Counted from the first letter of the stretch, positions 25,001-36,300 are shown. The stretch is DNA of 64,000 nt from Pararge aegeria (GCF_905163445.1 NC_053182.1:20233501-20297500), one strand, 5' to 3'. A program made the numbers and translations. Notes: a model not told the origin generated them from the letters alone.

Positions 25001-28000
25001 AGCACTGTGTTCGGTTGTCTACAAAGATAGATTTAGCCAACAAATTATGACTCGACAAAATTTGTTGGCTAAATCTATCTAAATATAAGTATCAGTCTAG
25101 AGTTGGTAATAGTTCTTATTAAAAGTTGTTACAATTTTTGTAAAAGTTCTCTCCCATGAGAAAAAGGGCCCTTTTTCTTTGTTGAGGAAACAACTGATAA
25201 TCTTTCGGTTATAAATCAAGTTATTACCGGAAAACACGAATAAAATGACATTTTCTAAAAATAAATCCTAGCTAGATCGATTTATATCTGTATACTAAAT
25301 TTCATGAAAATCGTTGGAGCCGATTCCGAGATTCCAATTACATATATACAAGAAGATGATGATGAAGAAGAATTGCTTGTTTAAAGATATAAGATATATG
25401 TATGTTATCTTGTCTGGTTGGAGGCTTTGGCCGTGTCTAGTTACCACCCTACCGGCAAAGACGTGCCGCTAAGCGATTAAGTGTTCCGGTGCGATGTCGC
25501 GTAGAAACCGATTATTAGAAAAACCGACAGGTTAGCCCGCTACCATGTTAGACTGCATCATTACTTACCACCAGGTGACATAGCAGTCAAGGGCTAACTT
25601 GTAATGGAATAAAAAAAATTAAAATATTTATTCCTCATGACAGTTTTTTTAAACTTATTTATTTAAATATATCAGCCCCAGAAAAGAAACAAACAACCTT
25701 TTACCTCTTAATAATATTAGAAGAAACTTACGAATCTTCTTCTTGAAATTCTTCCTGATCTGAGGACTGATCAGTACCTTCGCTGCCATCTGTAATTACA
25801 GAGTAAAATATTTCTTTATTCAAACAGGCACATAGATGGCACTTTTGATGCGTTGATTATATACAAAATGTGTACATAGCAGTGAGTAGTGATGGCGATA
25901 ACTACATTCGTAAACTTAAAATCAAAGCTACGAGGGGATTTTTTAGTTTTTTTTTTTTACCAAACAATAGTAAATAAAGCATAGATTAACTGGGTCACTT
26001 TTGTACGAAAAGAAAAAAAAACGTGTGTGTACGTATGTAATTTCCCCCATCATTAAAATTTGAGATCTTTGTACAATTGAATCAATTAAATCACCGGAAT
26101 GAGCCCGCAGACTATGACAATTAAAACTGTACAACCGTTAAACTGACAAACCTTATGGCTAACTTCAGGGTGTCGGTTTTTTGTGACGTAGTGCGCGCGC
26201 ATTGTAAAAAATTACTCTCATAATTTTTTCCTAACGCGCCAAAGAAGTATAACTTCAAAAGTCACTTTGTATGTATAACTTACCATCTAACGCCAAGTCT
26301 TCTGTACTATCGTTAGGTGTGGTTGCTTCTGCATTGGCATCAGCATTCCTGGTGGGACGTTCAGCATTCCGGCTGGCACGCCTTGCGTCGATACGAGTTA
26401 GCGGGACGTAAACTACGTGTTATTAAAAAAAAAAAGTGTTTTTAGTTCTATAAACAAGCTTATAACTTGCCGTATAAAATTATAAACAATGGAGAAAGAG
26501 TTTCGGAAGTTGGGAGTTTTTTATTGGAAATTTCCTCCTCTTTAAGAATCTTTTTTGAAGTGTCTTAAATATTATGTTTATGAAATTTATAAGTTTAAAG
26601 TGCATATAAAAATTTTTCGGAAGCGCTCAGGCCGCGATTGCCAGAGAGTCGCAGGTTCAAATCCAGTCGGATCCGAAAATTTTTTATATGGATTTTAAAT
26701 TTATAAACTTGATAATTCCTCCAAGTGCAGGTAAAAACACTGATAAAAATTATAAAAAAGCAATGTGTCATCTCTTGTTTCAAACGCGTCTGATTGTAAT
26801 ATGGACCTTTGAAAAAAAGTACATCGAAACTGCAATGTTTGCTACTAGATGACGCTACAGTCGCTATAAGACTGATGTGAAAGGCATAATTAAGTTTATG
26901 AAATTTATAAGTTTAAAGTGCATATAAAAATTTTTCGGAAGCGCTCAGGCCGCGATTGCTAGAGAGGCGCAGGTTCAAATCCAGTCGGATCCGAAAAATT
27001 TTTATATGCATTTTAAATTTATAAACTTGATAATTCCTCCAAGTGTAGGTAAAAACACTAATAAAAATTATAAAAAAGAAATGTGTCATCTCTTGTTTCA
27101 AACTTGGCTGATTGTAATATGGACCTTTGAAAAAAAGTAGATCGAAACTGCAACGTTTGCTACTAGATGACACTACAGTCGCTATAAGACTGATGTGAAA
27201 GGCATATACTAATTTCGGCATCGACGGTAAGAGAGCCGTAGTTTAATTGGAGAAAGCGCTCAGGCCGCGATTGCCCGAGAGTCGCAGGTTCAAATCCTAT
27301 CGGTTCCGAAATTTTTTTATATGCATTTTAAATTTATAAACTTGATAATTCCTCCAAGTGTAGGTAAAAACACTGATAAAAATTATGAAAGTTAGGCCAA
27401 AAACGATGCCATTTTTTTTTCATCTTCAATTGTTTATAACTTTTGCAATTTTTTGTGTGCTTGAAGCGTGTACGCTTTTGGCACAATTTTATAGGCGCCA
27501 TTCCGGATCCAATCAGTTATCGCACATAATTTTAAGAGCAGTATATAAGATATAAAAAGGTAGGTGGTGCAATAAATAAGATATATACATTACACAAATA
27601 TATAATTAATATAATATATTATTCTATGTGATGCTATTACTTTATTCTATGTACACTGTCCTGTTTACCGTAAAACTTTAACAAACACTACCTTGGAGCA
27701 TATGCAAGGGTACAGCTCTCATTGAGATATTCATGTTTGGTGGCTCTGGAAATAAAGATAAAATGTTTTATTAATTTAGTAGTAGTAGTATATCAATATA
27801 ATACACATAAATACTTATAATATCCAGATAAACACTCTGGGTGTTTATCTGAAAACTGACTGAAAACCATTCATGTTCATCACACAAACACTCTCCACTT
27901 GTGGGAATCGAACCCACGGCCTTGCACTCAGAAAGCAGGGTCGCTGCCCACTGAGCCACTCGGCCGTCAGATGCCTTGGCCGTGGGGTGGGCTAAACACG

Positions 28001-30819
28001 ATCTCATCGTCCACCCTGGGCAATGTTGCAGTTTGTAAAGAAGCTTGCACAGCTTTTTCCAATCTACCTCGCATTGCAATAGAGGAGTAATCACTGGTGG
28101 AACTTAGTTTAACCTCACACACACTATATACATTCCAAATTCAAAGCACTTAATTCTCTCGAAACTCCAATCCTCATTTTTAACAGAACCCAATCCTGCT
28201 ATCCAGCCAGCTTAACCTGACCTAACTTCTATAAAAAAACCGCATTATCCCTTCCAGCATGGCTAGGATGGGCAGAAGACAATTATCTCCCCAGGGAAAG
28301 GATAAAAAATTATCTTCTCCCACAGCTTTATCAACTCTCAAAGCATTGGCGCAGAAGTGGAAATATTATCCAAATAATATGAGTGTCGTAATAAATGGTG
28401 GTAAACTTCTCCTATTCCCTGTCAGGGGATATAATCCAGGGAAATCTCCTATCTGTGCTAGCCCTGCTGGAGGAGTAAACCTTAAAACAAAAAATCCCCA
28501 AATAATCAAGGGCTAACTTGTAAGGAAAAATAACAATAAAAAATAATGTTACATACCAGCTATATGCTCATTCCTACGCAATGCAACTACTGGTTGAAGG
28601 TGTCTCCCATTGATCACCATTGGGTAAACCCTATTAACTTTCTCGTTAGAGGGAGTATTGGCCAAGTTGCTCCACCGAGGCATTGCAGACTCAAGCTGCT
28701 CTCGATCTTGCATAAATGACTTTACAAGTTCCAACATTCTTGCAACTGTACTAGAAGCTTGCACAAGTTGGGATAGGACCTCCTCGCTTGCTGATTGCAA
28801 TTCTGCATTCAGTTTTCTGGCACGAGTAGATTCAGCATTTCGGAGTCTCTGAAATATACAAAATATTGAAATTCTAAGTTTAATTTGCTTAGTTCTTGAG
28901 TTATAAGCTGATGGTAATTCAAATTCGAGGAATTTTACAGATTACTGTTTTCAAGTCATACAAATCTAACAAATAAAAAGTATACTGTAGTAAAACTGAA
29001 ATGGTTCATCATTTATATATTATGTTAATTTACTATTAAAATAACAATGTATATATTCTTAAGCTCTTTAGTTCTGCATATAATAACAAATACAGTCATA
29101 ACCGTTTGTGGCCACATTGTTTAGAACAATATACCGGTTAAATTGACCACAATCAAAGGTCCTGGCTGAATGCTATATTAACCGCCTTATCGGAAAACAT
29201 TGGTTTTTACGACATTGTTTACTATGACATACCGCATTAAGCAACCACATTTGGTTAATGTTTTCGAAAAATTTTATCTCTAGAACGACCGGTTCAGCTG
29301 TATTGTAAACAATTTGAATAGGTAACAGTCTCAAGTCAGTTTGTTACTTATCTTTACACAAGACGCACCAAAACATATTGTTGAGTTAACTGTTAAAATT
29401 TTAACATGTCACAAAAAAGAAAATAAATCAATATTGAAGAAAAATCGCATATTACATACATGTATTATCTTAATACCTATCACCGGTTGTTACAACTATC
29501 TGTTTATACGACTAAATATGAGTAGTCCCTTCAATGTCGCCATAAACGGTTTTTACTGTATTTGTTATTATATGCAGAACTAAAGAGCTTAAGAATAAAT
29601 ACATTATTATTTTAATAGTAAATTTACATAATATATAAATGATGATGTTTTTATAACAGATTTTGACTGTACTATTATGTGTCCAGCCCTTTATATTTCA
29701 CCCGTGTTAAATAAAAATTTTAGTAAAATGTTAATTTGGCCAAGTGGATACCTTACTTATAGCAGTAAACCCTTTGTTATTTATTTTTATACTGGGATAG
29801 CCTTTGTTATCTATGCAATATAAAAAAAGTAGACAGTCACAGGCAACAGCTAGTGTAGTACATAATTTTTGTGTACCATCAATAGTTTTACTAAATAATT
29901 AATTTGAAGGGAATAAAATTTCTTCCTTTGGTTGCATTATTGCAATTACCTTAAGGATCTCTAATGCGACTTCCTTATAATTAAGCTAAAGCAAATTGGT
30001 CCAGTAGTTACAGATTCTAATTGGTACAAACAATCAAATAGAAAATCTTTACTTTTTAAAACATTATAATAAGTATGAGTATAGAAATAAGATGAGTGTC
30101 AAAAAGGATTGTATTTATTCTATAAATAGAAATTTGGAGTACTGTGTTGTACAGTGAAAGTTCCCTGTGCGAACATTATGTAGAACTCTCAGGCATGCAG
30201 GTTTTCTCAGGATGTTTTCGTACACTGTTGAAGCAAGTGTTATTTTAATTACTAAAAACGCACATAACTTATAAAAGTTAGAGGTGCATGCTGGGATTCG
30301 AACTTAGCCCCGAGACAGTGAAGTCGAGCTCCTAGCCCAATGCGCTATCATCTCTAGAATATATAAAAATAATTTAACAAATTTGGTCTAAATAGATTTT
30401 TTTACAGAGTACTGCATTGTACAGTGAAAGCAGTATATTATGTCATAATCCTTAGTTTGGTTGGTGGGTTAGTACAATAGGTACAGTATAAAATGCTGCC
30501 TGTAAATCGTAATTTTCCAATCAAGAAGGCCCAGCAGCTACCGCAGCGTTTACTTGTATTTGTTCTACAGGGTTAGTCTTAATCGATTTAGTCAGCCGTC
30601 GTCGAACACTTTCCAATTCAAGTTTTATAATGTTCATCACTAGATTGAACAAACAGAATAATTGGATCATAAACTTACAGAAAGTTTAAACCTAAGCTCG
30701 TTTACTTCCTTCTTTAGCTCTAGTTTTTCGTTTTCCTTTTGTGCGGCCGTCATCTTCCAATGCTGTACTGCTTTCACCATCTCATTATTTTTCTCCCGAA
30801 GATCATTATCTTCTGCCAT
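19072..30819 (-). CDS. SGO1: Shugoshin (centromeric cohesion protector)
   Basis: Ten exons join in phase on the minus strand: 30819-30679, 28848-28557, 26412-26284, 25789-25732, 24367-24311, 23569-23500, 22883-22800, 22513-22377, 21195-20740 and 19785-19072, about 713 aa so far. Shugoshins hold PP2A at centromeres and protect cohesin. Seen: a heptad-rich N-terminus from MAEDNDLREKNNEMVKAV through ELKKEVNELRFKLS into exon 2; acidic and Ser/Pro-rich middle exons; an Asn/His/Gln-rich repeat in exon 10; then GRTRRARRTVVYKEKPLNR, matching the basic C-terminal SGO box (RR..., YKEP.L). Exon 10 ends AACAG with donor GTATTT, so a short last exon (expected Lys-Leu/Met-Arg-Arg) should lie below 19072; I could not place it. 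Read-through adds 12 residues to a stop near 19032. The middle diverges quickly, as is usual for this family. Exon structure is firm; the identity rests on the two ends. Confidence 0.75.
19355..19650 (-). repeat. Coding minisatellite in shugoshin exon 10
   Basis: On the minus strand, in the SGO frame, units start with PASQP. Longer 16-residue units (for example NPASQPRHNKNDNHRT) mix with shorter 9-residue units (NPASQPDKA). At the DNA level the unit is about 48 or 27 bp, visible on + as GTTGACTGGCGGGGTT repeated. Five or six units are clear. The repeat also keeps other frames open, which produces spurious antisense frames. Confidence 0.8.
19800..19950 (-). mobile_element. LINE 3' end in SGO intron 9, sense orientation
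   Basis: The reverse complement reads CTTCTCGGTAGAATCTGC, CCAAACCGGTGGTAGAATCA, ACGTTTCAAAAGTGCTT and TACTTGAAATAAATGAAG, then a T-rich run and the exon 10 acceptor (TTTTTACAG). An AATAAA (19821-19816) sits 31 nt before the exon 10 start. Confidence 0.7.
20010..20440. repeat. Interspersed repeat C
   Basis: It contains GTGTGAAACCGAAACGCTAA, TCACATGCAAAAGTAATATC, GCGCGTGTCGGTCTTTTATC, TTCAAAAGGGTTGTCACAAG and TACAGGGTGATTCCTTATGA. The same blocks occur in inverted order at 46370-46700 and, in small part, near 54890-54960. It is non-coding and lies in SGO intron 9. Confidence 0.6.
22205..22315 (+). pseudogene. RTE-type LINE ORF2 fragment
   Basis: The + frame reads GSETWTLTVDLIRRLRITQ, then SMVRAMRR, typical of the region after the reverse transcriptase in RTE-clade LINEs. 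It lies in SGO intron 8, just outside SGO exon 8. Confidence 0.5.
24005..24180 (+). mobile_element. LINE 3' end with conserved hairpin
   Basis: Near-identical to 9110-9275: TTGCCTGGAAGAAATCGCTA then TGTAGCGATAAGGCCACC, TTTGGTGTAAAATAAAAGTG and a CATTCATTCAT tail. It lies in SGO intron 5. Confidence 0.65.
24415..24735 (+). pseudogene. RTE-type LINE 3' end with degraded ORF2 C-terminus
   Basis: Across frame changes it reads SETWYFTIGLMRGLRVTQRA, then DDIRQVAGSRWRQAAHERG and NSLQNTYVQQWTSIG, then a stop and a GATGATG tail. The ending QQWTSIG plus (TGA/ATG)n is the usual 3' terminus of insect RTE elements. Related ends are at 45748-45935 and 46990-47061. Confidence 0.65.
25025..25080. repeat. 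Perfect 22-bp inverted repeat
   Basis: Arms 25025-25046 and 25059-25080 are exact complements (the arm begins AGATAGATTTAGCCAAC) around a 12-nt loop. It lies in SGO intron 4. Confidence 0.85.
26581..27400. repeat. Tandem copies of a tRNA-headed repeat, period about 317 bp
   Basis: The block AAGCGCTCAGGCCGCGATTG occurs at about 26621, 26939 and 27254. The text between copies matches closely: GATAATTCCTCCAAGTG, TAATATGGACCTTTGAAAA, CGCTATAAGACTGATGTGAA. The third copy keeps a full tRNA-like promoter (A box TAGTTTAATTGG at about 27239-27250, B box GGTTCAAATCC at 27287-27297); the first two have lost the A-box region. A single related copy is at 20450-20730. All lie in SGO introns. Confidence 0.7.
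27780..27968 (-). mobile_element. SINE type B (tRNA-derived), inverted
   Basis: The minus strand starts GACGGCCGAGTGGCTCAGTG (A box) and has CGTGGGTTCGATTCCCACAA (B box), then GTTTGTGTGATGAACATGAA and a variant ATAAACACCCAGAG stretch. It matches 52366-52510. It lies in SGO intron 2. Confidence 0.75.
28255..28525. repeat. Interspersed repeat shared with 18600-18860
   Basis: GGCTAGGATGGGCAGAAGAC, AATTATCTCCCCAGGGAAAG, TATCTTCTCCCACAGCTTTA and AGGGGATATAATCCAGGG recur at 18600-18840. It ends GGGCTAACTTGTAAGGAAAA, just outside SGO exon 2. Confidence 0.6.
29007..29644. mobile_element. Compound long inverted repeat with Tigger/pogo-like core
   Basis: The core 29093-29558 has termini CAGTCATAACCGTTTGTGGC and, inverted, CAGTAAAAACCGTTTATGGC, flanked by TA, as in pogo/Tigger elements. 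It holds a short frame beginning MSQKRK near 29405. The flanks are also inverted repeats: the left arm (CATCATTTATATATTATG, TTCTTAAGCTCTTTAGTTCT) pairs with the right (AGAACTAAAGAGCTTAAGAA, CATAATATATAAATGATG). The complete foldback spans about 640 bp. It lies in SGO intron 1. Confidence 0.75.
30165..30355 (-). mobile_element. SINE type A, inverted copy
   Basis: The reverse complement shows the head ATAGCGCATTGGGCTAGGAG, then TCGAATCCCAGCATGCACCT and the usual body. It lies in SGO intron 1. Confidence 0.65.
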
Positions 30820-30981
30820 TATAAGTATCGAAATTAAAATAAAATTAATCCAGAAATTAAAACATTCGTAAAATTCACTTCCACTTCAATTCAACCACTT
30901 TTCCACAGATTAGTATTCTCATCTAAATTTCCTCCACAGACTACAAAAATCAATATAACAGTCAACTGTGTTCATATCCTT

Positions 30982-31169
30982 CTGCCTTAGGTTAAAGAGC
31001 TAACTAGCTAATAACAACTATTTCTTGGTACAAATTCAAAATTAACTTTTCATTAGTTTCACCGATCAATCTCCTTCGTGCCTTCTTCACCTACAAGACA
31101 TTGGCGAAGTACCTTGTGCCCAGTTGGCACAGACAAAAGCCATAAACAAGAATTGAATTGAATTGAATT
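30982..31169 (+). mobile_element. 5'-truncated copy of the LINE at 31763-37270
   Basis: From CTGCCTTAGGTTAAAGAGC to the ATTGA-repeat tail, this segment reads identical to 37090-37270, in the same orientation. Only the last 180 or so bases of the element are present. No clear target-site duplication was found. It lies 162 bp upstream of the SGO start codon. Confidence 0.85.
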
Positions 31170-31353
31170 ACGACCAGACCCTCAGAAAAGTAAAAAAATA
31201 TAAATAATATAGTGAATCCAAAATTAACTGGACTTTTTCTCATCCTACATTTATATTAGAGAAGTGATTTTTTGGTTCGGTCTAGATTTGCCAAGATCCT
31301 TACAGAAAAAAAACAGCAAAATTGACAAATCTAATCGACTGGCACGCAAGCTT

Positions 31354-31412
31354 ATAAGCGCTTCTTCATAATTAGTGGCTATCGTTACTATTTATTATGA
31401 AGAAGCGCTTAT
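31354..31412. repeat. Perfect 19-bp inverted repeat
   Basis: Arms 31354-31372 (ATAAGCGCTTCTTCATAAT) and 31394-31412 are exact complements with a 21-nt spacer. It sits between the divergent SGO and GAR1 genes. Confidence 0.85.
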
Positions 31413-31750
31413 TTTCGATCTTCTTATAATAGTATTATTTGGTATTGTCCGATTCAAACTTTATGACTTCACGAACTTAGTGCGTTTCAATTTCTTCAGC
31501 GGGACGTTCTTATTGACTACCTGCACGAATGTACACTCGCAGCTAACTTCCGCAACGTTATAAAGTTTGTACTTTTGTATCGAGTTGTACTTGGTAAACA
31601 CTGGCAAAGAGGATATAAACATTCGGTTTTCGAGACTCTATACACTCTCCGTTACGGATGCCAGATGATAATAATTTATGATTGTTAATTCACTCAATCA
31701 ATTGTCATTGTCAAATACGCGTGTTGCAAACAACATTGTTTTTGAGGTTA

Positions 31751-31762
31751 TAATTTAATAGG
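31751..31762 (+). repeat. LINE target-site duplication, left copy
   Basis: TAATTTAATAGG, identical to 37271-37282. The element's 5' end, beginning GTTCGGCGGG, follows directly. Confidence 0.9.
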
Positions 31763-32049
31763 GTTCGGCGGGAAACTTCGTACATGGCGGACGCGGTTTT
31801 TTCAAATTTTTCTTTGATTTTATTGTAAACTCGTCTTGAAAAGGATTTGGTGTTGTTTATATTGAACTGTAACTTGGCCTGTCAATTTGTGCACACGTGT
31901 TAGTGAGATTCCGGTGTAATTTCGGTGTTTTATGTGAATTTACACAGCAGCAGAAATAGTTGTCATTGGTGATATTCGTATAAATCTAACCGTATTTAGT
32001 GTTGGTTAAATATTTATTATGTGTCTGTAGTTATAGTGTTTCCAGTAAA

Positions 32050-33384
32050 ATGGATCTAGATACACCTCCTGAGCCGCCCGACCCGGGGGCATCAGCCTCG
32101 TCTCGCAAACGACAAGGAGAGGATACCAACGTATATACGGCCAAAAAAACTATAACTGATCCTACTCAGGTAAACCCATCCGTTCAAAGCCTTTACATAC
32201 ATCCTTCCTTCACCGAAGGCGCCAAGTCATACTCTGACGATGATAATGGGCCTTTTATCGTCCAAGTCTCACGGGAAGTGGAGGACCCATCCTCTGGAGC
32301 GTCATTACGGGCTATAAATTTCGGTCAATTCTTGCACAAACACAAAATTGGTTCAATTATCCACGACGGCGTCAAAAATATAGGCCGCAACAAAATTACT
32401 GTAGAGTTTACTTCTGCCCAAGCTGCCAACAACTTTCTTGTTAGTCCAGTTTTGAAGTTATGCAAATATAGAGCTATAATTCCCACATACAACATAACCA
32501 GAATGGGGCTGGTGAAAGGAGTTCCCGTGGACTGGTCGATGGACGAGCTTGTTGATTCGCTAGAGCTCCCGCCTGGCTGTGGTGAGGTTCTGAAATCAAG
32601 GCGACTGAACAGAAAATCTGTCACAGAGGGTGTCATCACTTGGGTGCCTACCCAATCTGTTGTCCTAACCTTCAGGGGGCAAATGCTTCCTGCTAAGGTA
32701 TATTCATACCACACCTCACTGCCAGTTGAAACATATAAACTTCCAACAATACAGTGCCAGAACTGCTGCCGTTTTGGCCACATTAAAACAATCTGCAGAT
32801 CTAAGCCCAGATGCTACAGATGTGCTCAGCCCCATACAGGTGACTCATGTTTGGTCATCAAGGAATTATCTACATGTTTACACTGCTCTGGTAGTCATTT
32901 TGCTACTGATAAAGACTGCCCAGAATTCTCCAGGCAGCAATCTATTAAAATGGTCATGTCTCAGAATAATAAATCTTACATTGAAGCATCATCTCAGTTT
33001 CCTCCTGTCCGCAGGTCCTATGCTGAGATAACAAAAGAAATGTTTACTCCTACTAATGTAACTTCCACCAAAACCTCCTACCGGCAAACAGTTTTCCGCT
33101 CTCCTCGTCCCCGAGCTCCTCTAGCAAAGGGCTACGATAAAAAAGCTGTTCAGACTATTGTCGGTGATTACTGCTCATCCCTTCCTAATGGATGCGCTCT
33201 CAACAACAATGTTGAGAACCCTCCCTCCCAAGGTAAAATGCTTGAGTTTATCTCCGAATTTCTACTTAGTATTGTCGCTCCATGTAGTGAAATCCCCTTA
33301 CCGCCCAACGTTGCCAAAAACTTAAGCCAACTTTTTAAACTACTCCAAAATGGGCCCAATAACCCTGCTACAGTGGAACTGTAA
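32050..33384 (+). CDS. LINE ORF1, gag-like nucleic-acid-binding protein
   Basis: 444 aa from ATG 32050; the open frame extends upstream only without an ATG. The N-terminus is Pro- and Ser-rich, residues about 70-235 resemble the RNA-recognition-like gag region of I/Jockey elements, and three CCHC knuckles follow: CQNCCRFGHIKTIC, CYRCAQPHTGDSC and CLHCSGSHFATDKDC. Such proteins coat the element RNA and carry it to the nucleus. The last 35 nt overlap ORF2 in another frame, a layout that usually means reinitiation or termination-coupled translation of ORF2. Confidence 0.92.
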   Translation: MDLDTPPEPPDPGASASSRKRQGEDTNVYTAKKTITDPTQVNPSVQSLYIHPSFTEGAKSYSDDDNGPFIVQVSREVEDPSSGASLRAINFGQFLHKHKIGSIIHDGVKNIGRNKITVEFTSAQAANNFLVSPVLKLCKYRAIIPTYNITRMGLVKGVPVDWSMDELVDSLELPPGCGEVLKSRRLNRKSVTEGVITWVPTQSVVLTFRGQMLPAKVYSYHTSLPVETYKLPTIQCQNCCRFGHIKTICRSKPRCYRCAQPHTGDSCLVIKELSTCLHCSGSHFATDKDCPEFSRQQSIKMVMSQNNKSYIEASSQFPPVRRSYAEITKEMFTPTNVTSTKTSYRQTVFRSPRPRAPLAKGYDKKAVQTIVGDYCSSLPNGCALNNNVENPPSQGKMLEFISEFLLSIVAPCSEIPLPPNVAKNLSQLFKLLQNGPNNPATVEL

Positions 33385-36300
33385 AAGTTTACGTCCCAAG
33401 AAACATGAGTTAATCTCTCTGATTAACCTTCATAATCCCACCATTATTGCCATCTCGGAGACATGGTTGAGGCCTGGTTCACGATTACGGGTGCCGGGCT
33501 TCTCCTGTTTGAGGGATGACAGGAGTGATGGGTATGCAGGCAGTGCTGTATTTCTACGGCACTCCCTCCCCTACACCCAAATCGCTCTTCCTTCCCACAG
33601 TCAACAGATCAATGCTGTTGCTGTCCGTACCCTAGACATATCTTTTGTATCTCTGTATATTCCTCATCCCTCATCTTCTATTATTCCCGAATTACAAGCA
33701 ATCTTGTCGTCCCTTCCCAGCCCTATCATAGCCATGGGTGATTTTAACACCCACCACACGATGTGGGGGTGCCATGCTAGTGACGGGTTTTCTCCATTGC
33801 TGATTGATTTACTTGATGATGTCAGTCTTTGCATCCTCAATGACGGTTCTCCTACTCGAAGGGTATACCCCAATCAGAACCCTAAATCAGCGGTTGATCT
33901 CACCCTATGTTCGGCTAACCTAGCATCGCGCCTGACTTGGAACGTGCTACAGTCAACCTGTGGCAGTGATCATTTTCCTATAATTGTTACATTAAATAAT
34001 AAATCCTTACCTACCCCTAACTATGATCCCCTTTTAAAGTATAAACTTAAAAAAGCAAATTGGGAAGATTATGCCCTATCAGTTGATTGCATTGTAGACA
34101 CTCTGCCCGATTTGGAAAGTGATGGAAACATTCTGGTATGCTATGATCTCTTTTTAAAATCTCTTATATCTTCGGCCGATTCCCATATTCCAAAAAAACA
34201 CCCTGTGAAAAATCCGCTGCTTTCCTCTCCTTGGTGGGATGATGAATGCAGCGATTTATTTGGTAAAAGATCTGCTGCAGAAGAATTATACTCAGCCTGC
34301 ATGACTCAGGATAACTTTAATAGTTACCAAAAACTAGATGCTAAAATTAAAAGATTAGTCGTCAAAAAGAAAAGAGCAAGTTGGACGCAGTTCTGTGAAT
34401 CGCTTAGCCCTCGTTCACCCTCCACCATTGTGTGGGAAAATATGAGGAGATTCCGTCGCTCCCTGAGCCACGTTGATCCTTCCTCAAATAATCCTTCTGA
34501 CTGGCTTAACAACTTTGCAGACAAATTAGCTCCACCTTATGTTCCCTATGTGGACTCATTTCTAACTACTACGCCAGCTCCAGCTACGGATGAAATGGAT
34601 GCCCCCTTTTCCTTTTCTGAGCTTCAAATTGCTCTCAATGGTCTAAAAGATACAGCTCCAGGGGAAGATGGCGTTCCATATTCATTCCTGGTTAACTTAA
34701 ATGACAAAGCTAAAATTTATTACCTTAAAATAATCAATAAATGTTTGGAAACTGGTTCTATCCCAAACTCCTGGAAATCTCAAATTGTTATTCCTATCCT
34801 TAAACCTTATAAAAATCCCCTTAATTCAAATTCATATAGACCCATAGCTTTGTCATCTACTTTAGCTAAAGTTACAGAACATCTCCTTAAAAACCGACTG
34901 GAATGGTTAATGGAAAGTAGAAATATTCTCCCCTCCTCCCAATTTGGGTTTCGGAAGGGTATGAGTACAACAGACAGTCTCAGTGTATTAACAACAGATA
35001 TAAGATTAGCCTTTACAAAAGGAGAGTACCTTGTGGGTGCTTTTCTTGATATTGCTTCTGCATATGATAATGTTCTACTTCCGGTGCTCAGGCAGAAACT
35101 ACTTAAGCTGAGTGTTCCCTCGAGGATGGTTCATTTCATATGTAATCTGCTGTTTTGCAGATATGTTCTGGTAAAGCATCAGAATAATTCTCTTCCCCCC
35201 AGATTAATCTGGAAAGGCCTCCCTCAAGGCTCTGTTCTCAGTCCTCTTCTCTATAGCATATATACCCACGACCTCGAATTGTCTGTTTCTAGTTTTTGTA
35301 CCATTTTACAATATGCTGATGATATTGTCCTCTATCACAGCTCAGGCAGTATAGAGGAAGTATCCTGTCGTATCAATTCTGCTTTGTATTATCTAGGCCA
35401 GTGGCTGTCTGACCATGGCTTGTCCCTATCAGTGGGCAAATGTCAGGCAGTGGTATATACAAGGAAGAGATACCTCCCGAACCTCAACATCTCATTTGAA
35501 GGTCAAGCAATCAATCTTGCAGTTAAAGCTAAATTTTTAGGTGTTTATTTAGACACACGACTGAATGGAATTGCTCATTCTGAATACATTATCAAAAAAT
35601 GTGAAAAAGGCATCAATGTACTACGAGCAATAGCGGGAGTTTGGTGGGGTGCTCACCCCTATACTTTAAAATTATTATATAATGCCTTAGTACGTAGCCA
35701 CATGGATTACTGTATGTTTGTTTTAGAGCCTTTTAATAAATCAGCTGCTGAAAAGTTTAATAAAATTCAGTATAGATGCCTTAGAATTATTCTAGGTGCA
35801 ATGAAATCCTCCCCCACTAATGCTTTGCAGGTAGAATGCGTTGACCCTCCTCTATCCATCCGTCGACAATATCTATGTGACCGCTTTATCAGCAAGATGT
35901 TACAGCTGTCATCCCATCCTCTTTGGCACCGACTAAGTCAACTATCACACGCACCTTGCTCCCGTAACTCGTCTTCCTACTTGCTAGATAGTTTCCTAAA
36001 GTATACCAGCCTTCCTAATCCCCTGACATCTTTCACAATCAACCCACTATATTCAACCCCATTTAAAGCATTAATATACAACCCTTCCATCATCACAGAT
36101 CTAGGTCTGAGTAAAGGATCCCCAGATACCAATATCAAACTAGAAAAGCATATTAGTCAAAATTGGTCAAATCATCTTATTATATATACTGATGCTTCAA
36201 AGCTGTCTCCAGAAGGTTGTGTTGGTGCTGCATGTTGGGTTCCTGTTTACAGAATTGTTTTAAAATTTAAATGCCCTCCCGAGTCTTCTGTGTTTACCGG

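Larger units (their letters stand above)
30820..31750. promoter_or_regulatory. Shared upstream region of SGO (-) and GAR1 (+)
   Basis: This is the original 5' flank between the two divergent genes. Removing the full-length LINE with one duplication (5520 bp) and the 188-bp truncated copy leaves the start codons about 785 bp apart. No core promoter motif can be assigned. It contains a perfect 19-bp hairpin at 31354-31412. Bidirectional promoter function is inferred from geometry only. Confidence 0.4.
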
